In this document: positions 8,836 to 16,897 of the stretch, piece by piece
Numbering within the stretch: the stretch's first letter is position 1
Layout of the letters: every line of letters begins with the position of its first letter
Assembly (NCBI GenBank): GCA_007135095.1
Contig: SLJO01000116.1
Location: 1-35,241, forward strand
DNA length: 35,241 nt
Origin: Bacteroidales bacterium
GTDB lineage: Bacteria > Bacteroidota > Bacteroidia > Bacteroidales > PUMT01
Direction: 5' to 3'
Made by a program: the position numbers and the translations under genes
The notes under the pieces: model-generated
Databases searched by the model: none
What the model was told of the DNA's origin: nothing
The model's input: only the letters and a program-made list of their open reading frames with translations

Positions 8836-10757
8836 TCCTCTATAGTTGAAATATTTCCCGGATCCTCTCCCAGGGCCTGCGCCTTGAGAACCCTTCGCAT
8901 GATTTTTCCGCTGCGGGTCTTTGGCAGTTTATCGACAAACTCTATCTTTTCGGGTTTGGCAATGGGGCCCACCTCGTGGGCTATATGCCTGCGGAGCTCA
9001 TCGGCGAGAAGATCACTTTTTCTCTGACCATCCTTCAAAATTACAAAAGCATGAATCACATTACCCTTTAAGGCATGTGGCATCCCTATGGCAGCCGACT
9101 CGGCAACCGCGGGATGGCTGCCAAGGGCGCTTTCTATATCGGCCGAGCCGAGCCTGTAGCCGGAGACCTTGATAACATCATCCACCCTTCCTATCACCCA
9201 GATATATCCATCCCTGTCAATGCGGGCACTGTCGCCGGTCATATAGTAACCGGGATATTTCTCCCAGTATTGCTGCCTGAATTTTTCATCATCATTGAAC
9301 AGGGTCCGAACCATGGCCGGCCAGGGGGTTTTTATGACAAGGTAACCTTCAATATCCACACCTGCTGAATTGCCTTCTTCATCTAAAACATCCATTTCAA
9401 TTCCAGGGAACGGCAATCCGCCGGAACCTGGTTTTAACGGATCGCTCGGGAAGGGGGATATCATGTGCATACCCGTTTCTGTCTGCCACCAGGTATCGAT
9501 TACAGGGCAATTGCCGTTACCAATTACGTTGTAATACCATTTCCAGGCTTCGGGATTAATGGGTTCACCAACAGAACCAAGCACCCTTAGCGATGAAAGA
9601 TTATGGCGTTTTGCCCAGGCATCGCCGAAACGCATAAATCCCCGGATGGCAGTGGGAGCTGTATAGAAAATATTAATCCCGTACTTTTCAATCATCTGCC
9701 ACCAGCGGTTTGGAAAAGGATGATACGGAGCCCCCTCATACATGAATGTTGTGGCACCGTTAAGAAGAGGACCGTAAACAATATAACTGTGCCCTGTTAC
9801 CCAGCCCGGGTCGGCAGTGCACCAGAACCGGTCTTCCTCCTGAACATCAAGATAAAGCTTCGTGGTGACATAGGTGCCTACCATGTAGCCGCCGTGGGTA
9901 TGCAGGATTGCCTTAGGTTTTCCTGTGGTACCCGATGTATAAAGAATAAAAAGGGGGTCTTCGGATGACATTATCTCCAACTGGCAGTTATGTGAGGCTA
10001 TCGGCAGACTGACGAGTTCATGATACCACATATCCCTGCCCGGCTCCATTGACACCTCCTGACCGGTGCGCCTGACAACAACCACATGCTCAACTGTGCC
10101 GGCCCTTTGCAGCGCCTCATCGGCAATATCCTTGAGCGGAACCAGTTTCCCTCTCTGATACGAACCGTCGGCCACTATCAGGACACGCGACTGGCTGTCT
10201 TCTATCCTTTCGGTAAGGGATTCAACTGAAAAACCCCCGTACACAACCGAATGAACGGCACCTATACGTGCACAGGCCAGCATGGCGGTTATAATTTCCG
10301 GTATTCTTCCCATATAGATGGTTACCCGGTCTCCCTTGTTGACCCCCATGCTCTTAAGCACGTTCGCAAATTTGCATGTTTCCTGATGAAGGCGGAAATA
10401 GGACATTGTTTTCACTGCACCCGATTCACCTTCCCATATAAGCGCAAGCTTGTTCCTCCTGAAGGTGCCCAGATGCCTGTCCAGGCAATTATAGGATATA
10501 TTGGTCTTTGCGCCGGTGAACCATTTATAGAAAGGTTTTTTGGAATCATCCAGCACTTTGTCCCACTTTTTAAACCAGTGGAGCTCACTGGCAAAATCAG
10601 CCCAGAAGCCCGGCAAATCCTTCATGGCTTTTGAATCCAGATCACTTCTGTCTTTTATATGGGCTTTGCTTACTGTTTTGGCGGAAGGATAAAACACTTC
10701 ACCGGATAGTTTATGTTTAGCCATCATATAATATTCATTAGGTGATGAAAGACCCAT
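8832..10757 (-). CDS. acs: Acetyl-CoA synthetase, AMP-forming
   Basis: Activates acetate to acetyl-CoA through acetyl-AMP. The 641-residue protein has every landmark of the family: YTSGTTGKPKA at 273-283 (ATP loop), DTWWQTETG at 421-429 with the tryptophan that sets the short acyl pocket, and PKTRSGKIMRR at 612-622. K618 in that last motif is the lysine whose acetylation controls bacterial Acs. The start is uncertain. The ATG at 10757 lies within one arm of a 10-bp inverted repeat, and residues 1-10 do not look conserved, so M11 or M12 (10727 or 10724) may be the true start. No TAnnTTTG box was found just upstream. DAHP synthase lies upstream on the same strand, 332 bp away. Confidence 0.95.
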   Translation of the reverse strand: MGLSSPNEYYMMAKHKLSGEVFYPSAKTVSKAHIKDRSDLDSKAMKDLPGFWADFASELHWFKKWDKVLDDSKKPFYKWFTGAKTNISYNCLDRHLGTFRRNKLALIWEGESGAVKTMSYFRLHQETCKFANVLKSMGVNKGDRVTIYMGRIPEIITAMLACARIGAVHSVVYGGFSVESLTERIEDSQSRVLIVADGSYQRGKLVPLKDIADEALQRAGTVEHVVVVRRTGQEVSMEPGRDMWYHELVSLPIASHNCQLEIMSSEDPLFILYTSGTTGKPKAILHTHGGYMVGTYVTTKLYLDVQEEDRFWCTADPGWVTGHSYIVYGPLLNGATTFMYEGAPYHPFPNRWWQMIEKYGINIFYTAPTAIRGFMRFGDAWAKRHNLSSLRVLGSVGEPINPEAWKWYYNVIGNGNCPVIDTWWQTETGMHMISPFPSDPLKPGSGGLPFPGIEMDVLDEEGNSAGVDIEGYLVIKTPWPAMVRTLFNDDEKFRQQYWEKYPGYYMTGDSARIDRDGYIWVIGRVDDVIKVSGYRLGSADIESALGSHPAVAESAAIGMPHALKGNVIHAFVILKDGQRKSDLLADELRRHIAHEVGPIAKPEKIEFVDKLPKTRSGKIMRRVLKAQALGEDPGNISTIED

Positions 10758-10855
10758 CAGCCTTCGTGAGACAATATCAAATGAACAAGCCCCGGGGGTT
10801 TGACCTCGTCGGTCTCACATGCAGTATGTTCCCCACCTGGCAAAAAAGGCTGATG
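10755..10855 (-). promoter_or_regulatory. Candidate structured RNA covering the acs start
   Basis: A 101-bp segment with nested inverted repeats. The outer arms 10755-10764 and 10846-10855 are a perfect 10-bp match (CATCAGCCTT / AAGGCTGATG). An inner perfect 7-bp pair is 10766-10772 and 10812-10818 (GTGAGAC / GTCTCAC), and the loop holds CCCCGGGG at 10790-10797. The outer 3' arm of the minus-strand RNA contains the annotated acs ATG. The same bases can instead pair with 10743-10747 (TGATG / CATCA), so two mutually exclusive helices exist. It could be a switching leader of acs or an independent small RNA; the orientation is not proven because the repeats are symmetric. I do not recognise a known riboswitch. 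Confidence 0.42.
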
Positions 10856-11089
10856 TGACATTCATGGGTTTGAAAAACAGGATAGCGTATCAAGATTTTA
10901 TAAAACATTCTTAAACAATTTACTAAAAATACTTTATAAAAAGAATCCTCCGTGACGATATTTTCAATATCCTCACAAAATGCAATGAATACACAATGAT
11001 AAAAATAATTAATTATTTTATATATATTGTTATATATAAATATGTTTTTCAATAGCGGAGGCCCTCAGCCCCCATGACCCCTGCAAAAT
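10758..11089. other. Intergenic region between aroG-type gene and acs
   Basis: This 332-bp stretch has no credible gene. The acs-proximal third holds the structured RNA candidate. The rest, from about 10860 to 11045, is very AT-rich and contains a palindrome at 11017-11040. It must include the 3' end of the DAHP synthase transcript and, if acs is transcribed separately, the acs promoter. No TAnnTTTG box was found on the minus strand and no GC-rich hairpin with a T-run was found for the upstream gene. Confidence 0.6.
11017..11040. repeat. Perfect AT palindrome, 10-bp arms
   Basis: TTTATATATA and TATATATAAA form a perfect inverted repeat around a TTGT loop. It lies 50 bp downstream of the DAHP synthase stop codon. 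It could be an operator, a weak hairpin at the transcript end, or simply low-complexity AT sequence. It lacks the GC stem of an intrinsic terminator. Confidence 0.45.
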
Positions 11090-12169
11090 CTACTTCTTGC
11101 GCATCCTGAGCCTGTCGGCCGATCTGAGCACCAGGTCCCGTGTTGTATCGAATGCCATACAGGCATCCGTTATGGAAACCCCCCATTCCAGGCCGGACTT
11201 GTCATATCCTGTAAGGTCCTTTCTGATTTCCTGTTTCCCTTCCCTGAGATTTGTCTCTGTCATTAGTCCGACAATAAAATCATCGCCATCACAAATCTGC
11301 TGGATAACATTATCAAAAACCACCGCCTGTCTTTTATAATCGCCGCCTGAATTGCCGTGGCTGCAATCCACAATGCATCCGTTCAGCAACCCCTTCCCTG
11401 CACTAACCTTGCGAAGGTAAGCAATACTCGACTTATCATAATTCGGGGTGTTCCCTCCCCTGAGTACAAGGTGGCCGGTATCATTCCCCGTTGTTGCCAC
11501 TACACTCGCATTGCCAAACTGATCAATACCTATAAAGCAGGTTTCATTTTTCAGCGCAATGAGTGAATTGACCGCAGCATCAATATCTCCCCTTGTACTG
11601 TTTTTATATCCAACCGGCATCGAAAGTCCCGACATCATCTCCCTGTACAGCTGTGTTTCACTGGTGCGGGCACCTACCGCTGTCCATGATATCAGATCGG
11701 AATAATACTGCGGTGTAAAGGGGTTCAGAAACTCTGTTGCAGCAGGCAGCCTGCACTCATTAACCGAGTGGATAAGTATGTCTCTCGCCATTTCAAGTCC
11801 CTTCTCAACTTCTCCGGAATTATTGATGTAAGGATCATAAACCATTCCTTTCCATCCATCTACGGTCCGGGGTTTTTCAAAGTAGAACCTGCCTACCACA
11901 AGAAACTGATCTTTAACTTCATCTGCCATGCGGGCAATTTTCACTGCCAGTTCCATTGCCTGATCAGTATCATGAATCGAACACGGCCCCGTGATCAGCA
12001 CCAGGCGGTCATCTTCCCTCCTGATAATTGCTGTAATTTCCTCGCGTGTAGTACTGACCACCTCCCTGCCTTCAGCCACCAGCGGGAAACGGGAGACAAA
12101 CTCCGACGGTTTAGGAAGCGTCCTGTAGTATTTAATCCTCTTATCGGTAACATCGCTTCTCCTGGTCAT
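11090..12169 (-). CDS. 3-deoxy-7-phosphoheptulonate (DAHP) synthase, AroF/G/H type
   Basis: Condenses phosphoenolpyruvate and erythrose-4-phosphate in the first step of the shikimate pathway. The 359-residue protein aligns along its length with the AroF/AroG/AroH class. The four metal ligands of AroG are matched by C63 (in GPCSIHD), H271 (in DCSHGNS), E305 (in GLMTETN) and D335 (in SITDAC); the PEP-binding KPRT is at 99-102. No chorismate mutase domain is fused, unlike some DAHP synthases in Bacteroidota. Which amino acid, if any, inhibits it cannot be told, so no aroF/G/H letter is given. A good TAnnTTTG box lies about 95 bp upstream of the ATG, so the gene probably has its own promoter. Confidence 0.95.
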   Translation of the reverse strand: MTRRSDVTDKRIKYYRTLPKPSEFVSRFPLVAEGREVVSTTREEITAIIRREDDRLVLITGPCSIHDTDQAMELAVKIARMADEVKDQFLVVGRFYFEKPRTVDGWKGMVYDPYINNSGEVEKGLEMARDILIHSVNECRLPAATEFLNPFTPQYYSDLISWTAVGARTSETQLYREMMSGLSMPVGYKNSTRGDIDAAVNSLIALKNETCFIGIDQFGNASVVATTGNDTGHLVLRGGNTPNYDKSSIAYLRKVSAGKGLLNGCIVDCSHGNSGGDYKRQAVVFDNVIQQICDGDDFIVGLMTETNLREGKQEIRKDLTGYDKSGLEWGVSITDACMAFDTTRDLVLRSADRLRMRKK

Positions 12170-12263
12170 CTCTTTTAATATTTATTTGTACTAATAACAA
12201 AACACTGTCAGTGCCTGTTTATTACACAGGACAACCCTGACTTCAAAAATGGATATAAAAATA

Positions 12264-12271
12264 CAAAGATA
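12264..12271 (-). promoter_or_regulatory. TATCTTTG promoter box upstream of DAHP synthase
   Basis: The plus strand reads CAAAGATA, so the minus strand reads TATCTTTG, a perfect TAnnTTTG -7 element. It lies between the histidine kinase stop and the DAHP synthase ATG, giving a leader of roughly 85-90 nt. No clear TTTG is present at the expected -33 distance. Confidence 0.55.
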
Positions 12272-12279
12272 ACAAGCAA

Positions 12280-14424
12280 TTACGAAGTATTGCCGGTTGG
12301 ACGAGATTTCCTGAACCTCACAAAAAAACTGCTGCCCTGACCTGCTACACTTTCAACCCATATCCTGCCGCCATGAATTTCAATCAGTTCCCTGACCAGT
12401 ATCAGTCCCAATCCTGTGCTTAGCTCTCCGTCGGTCCCGGTACGGCTGGTTTTCACATCCAGCTTGAAAAGGTTGTGAACCATTTCAGGGCTCATGCCAA
12501 TGCCCGTATCACGGAAGCAGATATCAACGTGGTCATTCGCAGAATTCCGTGCAGATATAAAAATACTGCCATGTTTAGGAGTGAATTTCAATGCATTTGT
12601 GAAAAGATTCCGGATGATTGTGTCGAACATTTTCAGATCGGCAAAAATCCTGAGATGAGGGGCAATTTCATAATTTACATCGATTATTTTATTATTTGCA
12701 TTTACAAGTAATGGTTCTGTGCAGTATAAAACTCTTTCAACCACCGAAATTTCCCCGGGGTTGAAGTAAACCAGTCCCTGCTGCATGCCCGACCACTGCA
12801 AAAGGTTTTCAAGTAATCCATAAAGGTTATTGGCAGATTCCTTCATCGAGGAAGCAATTGTCTTTACTGATTCCACGGGAATGGTATCCAGGCTGCCTTC
12901 GAGGAGTTCCGTATAGCCAAGGAATGCAGTAAATGGGCTCCGGAGGTCATGGGCAAGAATGGAGAAAAAGCGGTCCTTTTCCGAATTTATTTGCCTTAGT
13001 TTTTCATTGGCAGTTTTTATTTTTTCTTCGGCTGCCTTACGGGCGGAAATATCTTCCACTATGCACAATCCTCCTTCAACTTCCTTTTTCCCGGAAAACA
13101 GGGGTTTAAATACAGCCTTAACATACACTGTCCTGTTTCCTGTTTGCGTGGTATATTCACCTGCAATAATTACCCTGTGGCCCCCCAGGGTTTTGTCAAG
13201 GGCTTCCTGGATCCGGTCATCGGGAACCTGCCGCATATCGAGGCCGATTACTTTTTCCTCGTCGCTACCCAAAATCATGAGAAAGTGATTATTGCATAGT
13301 TCAACAATACCATCCCGGTCGAAATACATTAATCCCACCGGTGCATTTTCAAAAATGATCCTGAACTTTTCCTCACTTTCATGTTTGTCTGATTCAGCCT
13401 TCCTCTGCCCCGTCACATCGCGCACAATCAGCAATTGCCCTTGTTCGGTCATGGCTTCATCAAAAAGGGGTGAAAAAGCACAATCCAGAAAGAGGGCTCT
13501 GTTAAGGGTGATCCGGGAGATCTCAAAACTTCTGACTTTTTCACTGCCGGTCATGTTTGCCATTATCTCGGGCCATTCCATAAAAACCTCACCCGAAGGC
13601 CTGCCCAATTCATTCAGATCAATTTTGAATATGCCAGCAGCTGAGCGGTTCATGTCTGCCAGCCTGAAATACCTGTCCAGCACAATCACTCCGTCAGGAA
13701 TACTGTCAAAAAGCATGTTGCGGGCAAGGGGAGCAAGACTGAACAACTTGAACCGGGATATGCCGGCAAAGATAATGACTCCGGTAATGGCAAAAGAAAA
13801 AGGGTTTGCATCAAGTCCCTGCGGAAATACTCCTGCCAGGTAAAATAAATATATAACAAAGGGAATAACCGATCCGGCGAGGATAATACCCAGCTGCTTT
13901 TGGAAAGCGGGCGGGGAAGAGATATACATCCTGAAAAAAAGGATTATACCCGATAAAATGGAAAAAGCTGTATAAATCTGATATACCCAGTACCAGGGCC
14001 CGGGGCGGAAAACAAAAACGGGAAAGGGGCCGGTGGTGTCAATGTGACCTTCAGTGATAAATATGGCATGCAGGTTAAAAGTGGTAGCAAAAAGGACTGT
14101 CAGCACCGGCACAAGTAAAACAATGATCAGCAGGACGGGACTGGTTAATTCAGCCTTACGCGTATAACCTGCTGCAAATATTAAAAAAAAAGCAGGAATA
14201 AAGGGTATTACCAGGTACTGGAGCCGGTAGAAGGTCATCATTAAGAATTCTTCTTGCGAGGAAATCTCAAGGGCATAGAATAATGAATATCCTGCACCTG
14301 CAAACATCAGCAGCGCAAAGTACTTCAGGCCCGGGTTTGACCTGTAGGGCTTTACCATGAAGCCCACGGTGAACATGAGCAATGATGCCGCAATAACCGG
14401 AATGGAAAAATAATTAAACTGCAT
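12280..14424 (-). CDS. 7TM-PAS-PAS sensor histidine kinase
   Basis: A 714-residue membrane sensor kinase. Residues 1-225 contain seven hydrophobic segments typical of the histidine-kinase N-terminal 7TM domain. Two PAS domains follow (about 235-340 and 350-465), then a short coiled linker, a HisKA dimerisation domain with the phospho-acceptor H492 in SILAHDLRSP, and a HATPase domain. The HATPase domain has its N-box around N606/N610, G1 at DTGIGM (639-644) and G2 at STGLGL (669-674). No receiver or output domain is attached and no response regulator is encoded anywhere in the window, so it is an orphan kinase here. Its ATG lies two bases after the stop of the dehydrogenase gene, which points to translational coupling. 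The signal sensed is unknown. Confidence 0.93.
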   Translation of the reverse strand: MQFNYFSIPVIAASLLMFTVGFMVKPYRSNPGLKYFALLMFAGAGYSLFYALEISSQEEFLMMTFYRLQYLVIPFIPAFFLIFAAGYTRKAELTSPVLLIIVLLVPVLTVLFATTFNLHAIFITEGHIDTTGPFPVFVFRPGPWYWVYQIYTAFSILSGIILFFRMYISSPPAFQKQLGIILAGSVIPFVIYLFYLAGVFPQGLDANPFSFAITGVIIFAGISRFKLFSLAPLARNMLFDSIPDGVIVLDRYFRLADMNRSAAGIFKIDLNELGRPSGEVFMEWPEIMANMTGSEKVRSFEISRITLNRALFLDCAFSPLFDEAMTEQGQLLIVRDVTGQRKAESDKHESEEKFRIIFENAPVGLMYFDRDGIVELCNNHFLMILGSDEEKVIGLDMRQVPDDRIQEALDKTLGGHRVIIAGEYTTQTGNRTVYVKAVFKPLFSGKKEVEGGLCIVEDISARKAAEEKIKTANEKLRQINSEKDRFFSILAHDLRSPFTAFLGYTELLEGSLDTIPVESVKTIASSMKESANNLYGLLENLLQWSGMQQGLVYFNPGEISVVERVLYCTEPLLVNANNKIIDVNYEIAPHLRIFADLKMFDTIIRNLFTNALKFTPKHGSIFISARNSANDHVDICFRDTGIGMSPEMVHNLFKLDVKTSRTGTDGELSTGLGLILVRELIEIHGGRIWVESVAGQGSSFFVRFRKSRPTGNTS

Positions 14425-14426
14425 AA

Positions 14427-15464
14427 TTACAAAACATCTATCATAGCCTTCATTACCCCGTCTCTGTAGCAGGCAACAAGTTTAAACGCATCGTCGGTTC
14501 TCTCAAGAGGAAACCTGTGGGTTACCATTGGCTGTACATTGATTCTTCCGGAAGACAGCATGTCAAGAGTCTGCTGCAAAGCATGGTTCTGCCGGCGGAT
14601 ATTGACCAGGCTTATTTCCTTGCGGCGCAGCTTATCGGCACTGAAAGCCCAATGGTCAAATTCCGGAATACCCACAATCAGTATTTTGCCTCCGGGTTTC
14701 AAAAGGTCGACTGCCTGGTCCATTGCTTCCTGGCTCCCGCAGCACTCAAATATTACATCCAGGCCGCCGGGTTCTATATCGAGAATTTCACCCGTTACAT
14801 TATCCCTGTCGGGATTTCCTGCCCACACCGCACCGTTTTCCAATGCCATAGCGGTTCTCCGTCCTATCCTGTCAGTCACATACACTTTTTCTGCACCACC
14901 TGATATTGCAGCAAGCATCACACTCATCCCTATGGGGCCGAATCCAAGAACGCCCGCCTTCAGCCCCTGCACGGGCATTGCCTGTCTTACCGTATATACC
15001 CCGATAGCCAGAGGTTCGGAAATGACTGCTTCATCGTAGCTCATATTTTCCGGAATACGGAAACAGCTTGATTCGGGCATCACTATATATTCAGACAGGC
15101 ATCCCTCCGCCTGGCCGGGACAGCCCAGAAATCTGAGTTTATGGCATGTATGCGGTCTTCCGGCATTACACTGGTCACATTCCATGCAGGGCATGGCCGG
15201 TTCAATTGCAATGCGGTCGCCAGGAAGGAGGCCTGTCACCCCGGTTCCTGTTTCAACAACCTCCCCGGCACCTTCATGGCCCAACGTAAAGGGAAAGTCA
15301 ACTATCTGGCTGCCTATCCTGCCATTTAAAAAATAATGGATGTCGGACCCGCAAACACCGACAACCTTCATCTTTATCTTTACATCAGTGGCACCGGCAA
15401 CAACAGGCTCAGGGACTTCCCTGATTTCCATTTTTTCTATACCGGTAAGCATTATTGCTCGCAT
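14427..15464 (-). CDS. Zinc-dependent sorbitol/xylitol dehydrogenase-like enzyme (MDR family)
   Basis: A 345-residue medium-chain dehydrogenase, probably oxidising a polyol or secondary alcohol with NAD. Catalytic zinc ligands are visible as C38 (GVCGSD), H63 and E64 (GHEGAGEV) and E150 (SEPLA). The structural zinc cysteines are C93, C96, C99 and C107. The Rossmann motif GFGPIG at 174-179 is followed by D198 at the end of the second strand, which favours NAD over NADP. The closest functional group is sorbitol/xylitol dehydrogenase, but substrate cannot be fixed from sequence. It is the first gene of a two-gene unit with the sensor kinase. No polyol transporter or kinase is nearby. Confidence 0.88.
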   Translation of the reverse strand: MRAIMLTGIEKMEIREVPEPVVAGATDVKIKMKVVGVCGSDIHYFLNGRIGSQIVDFPFTLGHEGAGEVVETGTGVTGLLPGDRIAIEPAMPCMECDQCNAGRPHTCHKLRFLGCPGQAEGCLSEYIVMPESSCFRIPENMSYDEAVISEPLAIGVYTVRQAMPVQGLKAGVLGFGPIGMSVMLAAISGGAEKVYVTDRIGRRTAMALENGAVWAGNPDRDNVTGEILDIEPGGLDVIFECCGSQEAMDQAVDLLKPGGKILIVGIPEFDHWAFSADKLRRKEISLVNIRRQNHALQQTLDMLSSGRINVQPMVTHRFPLERTDDAFKLVACYRDGVMKAMIDVL

Positions 15465-15640
15465 AACTCCAGGATAAGTGTGTTAAAATAGCGTTAAAAT
15501 TATAAAAATTTTCGTTACTGCTGGTGAGATAACAGTTAATGGTCAAAACAGGAAGTTCATGCCGGATGAAAAAGGCTGCCCGGAGAAATGCATGTCTCAA
15601 AGCCCCCGGCCATACCAGCATATTCTTATTATGGTTTTTA

Positions 15641-15648
15641 CAAATATA
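15641..15648 (-). promoter_or_regulatory. TAnnTTTG box for the dehydrogenase-kinase operon
   Basis: The plus strand reads CAAATATA, which is TATATTTG on the minus strand. It would drive the alcohol dehydrogenase gene with a leader of about 170 nt. The -33 element is not evident, so this rests on one box in AT-rich sequence. Confidence 0.35.
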
Positions 15649-15653
15649 TATGT

Positions 15654-15661
15654 TAAATTTG
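15654..15661 (+). promoter_or_regulatory. TAnnTTTG box for the Mla-type operon
   Basis: TAAATTTG matches the -7 consensus and faces the MCE gene 177 bp downstream. It lies only 5 bp from the oppositely oriented box, so the two operons may compete for polymerase. The -33 half is a poor match. Confidence 0.35.
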
Positions 15662-15837
15662 GAATAGGGAATCAGGCCGGGGGAATGTTTTTACCGCAGT
15701 GTTATCGTCAGGGGAGGTAATACCATTGGAACATTGGCTGTATTTACCGGGGTTTTTTGATTAAGCATACTATATGACCTATATATCCGTTTCTGCAGAA
15801 ACTGTATAACCTTAACTACTAACTAAAAGCTTACATA

Positions 15838-16845
15838 ATGAAAAAAAAAGCGCAGAAAATCAGACTGGGTATATTCATAATGGTTAGCGGAGCATTTTTG
15901 CTGCTGATATTCGGCTGGTTCACAGGTCGCGGGTTATTTGAACAAAAAGACACTTTCTATGTGGCTTACAAAGATATATCTGTTACCGGACTGGAAGTGG
16001 GCAGCCCTGTAAAATACCTTGGTATTAACGTTGGGTCAGTCAGGGATATCAGAATAGACCCGAGAGATTTTAACACAATAATTTTCGAACTGACCATCGA
16101 TCCTGTAACGCCTGTAAAAGAAGATGCAGTGGCTGATATCATAGCCGTGGGGATAACAGGCATGAAAGCCATTGAAATTCGCGGTGGCACCGTGGAAACA
16201 GGATTCCTGAAACCCGAAAGTTTCATTGAGGCAGGCTCCACGATTGCGGCCGATATTAGCGGCAGGGCAGAAATACTGGCCTTCAAGCTGGAAGAAATCA
16301 TGAATAATCTGGTGGGCTTCACCCAGCCGGAGAACCTCAGAAATTTTACCAGTGCTGCAGAAAATATCTCCCTCCTGGCAGAGAATTCCAACACAACGGC
16401 AAAAAATGTTAATGAAATGATCTTGGAAAACAGGGATGATATCAGGGAGACTGCAACCGCTCTCAGCAAAATTTCGGGCAGACTCGATGATGCGTCGGTC
16501 GACTTCGCCTCTTCAATGGAAAGGTTCAATGAAATAATGCAGGGAGAAGATATTTCTGAGGTGCTTGGCAATATAAGAGAAGTATCGCTTTCTCTCAGGG
16601 AGGCAGATCTGCAGGAGCTAATTTCAAACCTGGCTGAAACAACAAGGTACACACAGAACCTGCTGGCAAATCTGGAGGTTGATTTCGTAGCCAGCAGCGC
16701 TCACCTCAGCGAAAATCTTATCCTTTTGCAATACACCCTGGAAAACCTTAATGATGCTGCAAGGAAGATCAGTACAGATCCCTCGGTTTTAATAAGAGGC
16801 CAAAGCAACAGGAACACACCGGACAGAAATCTGCAGGGTAATTAA
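15838..16845 (+). CDS. mlaD: MlaD/MCE-family lipid transport protein
   Basis: A 335-residue inner-membrane-anchored MCE protein, the lipid-carrying periplasmic part of an Mla-type ABC transporter. One membrane segment is visible at about residues 10-28 and a single MCE domain at about 38-115 (with GSPVKYLGINVGSV and AVGITGMKAIEI). A long helical region follows (about 150-310), rich in Asn, Glu and Ser, as in MCE proteins that form needles or extended helical bundles. The start is the first ATG of a lysine-rich N-terminus, as expected for a cytoplasmic anchor. It is the first of four co-directional genes forming a complete transporter. Transported lipid and direction are not determined. Confidence 0.9.
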   Translation: MKKKAQKIRLGIFIMVSGAFLLLIFGWFTGRGLFEQKDTFYVAYKDISVTGLEVGSPVKYLGINVGSVRDIRIDPRDFNTIIFELTIDPVTPVKEDAVADIIAVGITGMKAIEIRGGTVETGFLKPESFIEAGSTIAADISGRAEILAFKLEEIMNNLVGFTQPENLRNFTSAAENISLLAENSNTTAKNVNEMILENRDDIRETATALSKISGRLDDASVDFASSMERFNEIMQGEDISEVLGNIREVSLSLREADLQELISNLAETTRYTQNLLANLEVDFVASSAHLSENLILLQYTLENLNDAARKISTDPSVLIRGQSNRNTPDRNLQGN

Positions 16846-16897
16846 GGGCAGTATCCGGTAAGTCGAACCCGAAAAATTAAATACCAAAAATACCAAA

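Larger units (their letters stand above)
15465..15837. other. Divergent intergenic region, dehydrogenase / Mla operon
   Basis: This 373-bp region separates divergently transcribed operons and has no credible gene. It holds two back-to-back TAnnTTTG boxes near its middle, listed separately. The 170 bp between the plus-strand box and the MCE gene contain no other obvious motif or stable hairpin that I can see. Confidence 0.6.

Noticed and set aside
10777-11052. 91-codon open frame on the minus strand between acs and the DAHP synthase gene
   Set aside because: Low-complexity Asn/Ile/Tyr-rich start from AT-rich DNA, no family resemblance, and it runs through the inverted-repeat RNA candidate.
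15966-16652. 228-codon open frame antisense to the MCE gene
   Set aside because: Ser/Ile-rich shadow translation of a well-supported gene, with no recognisable domain.
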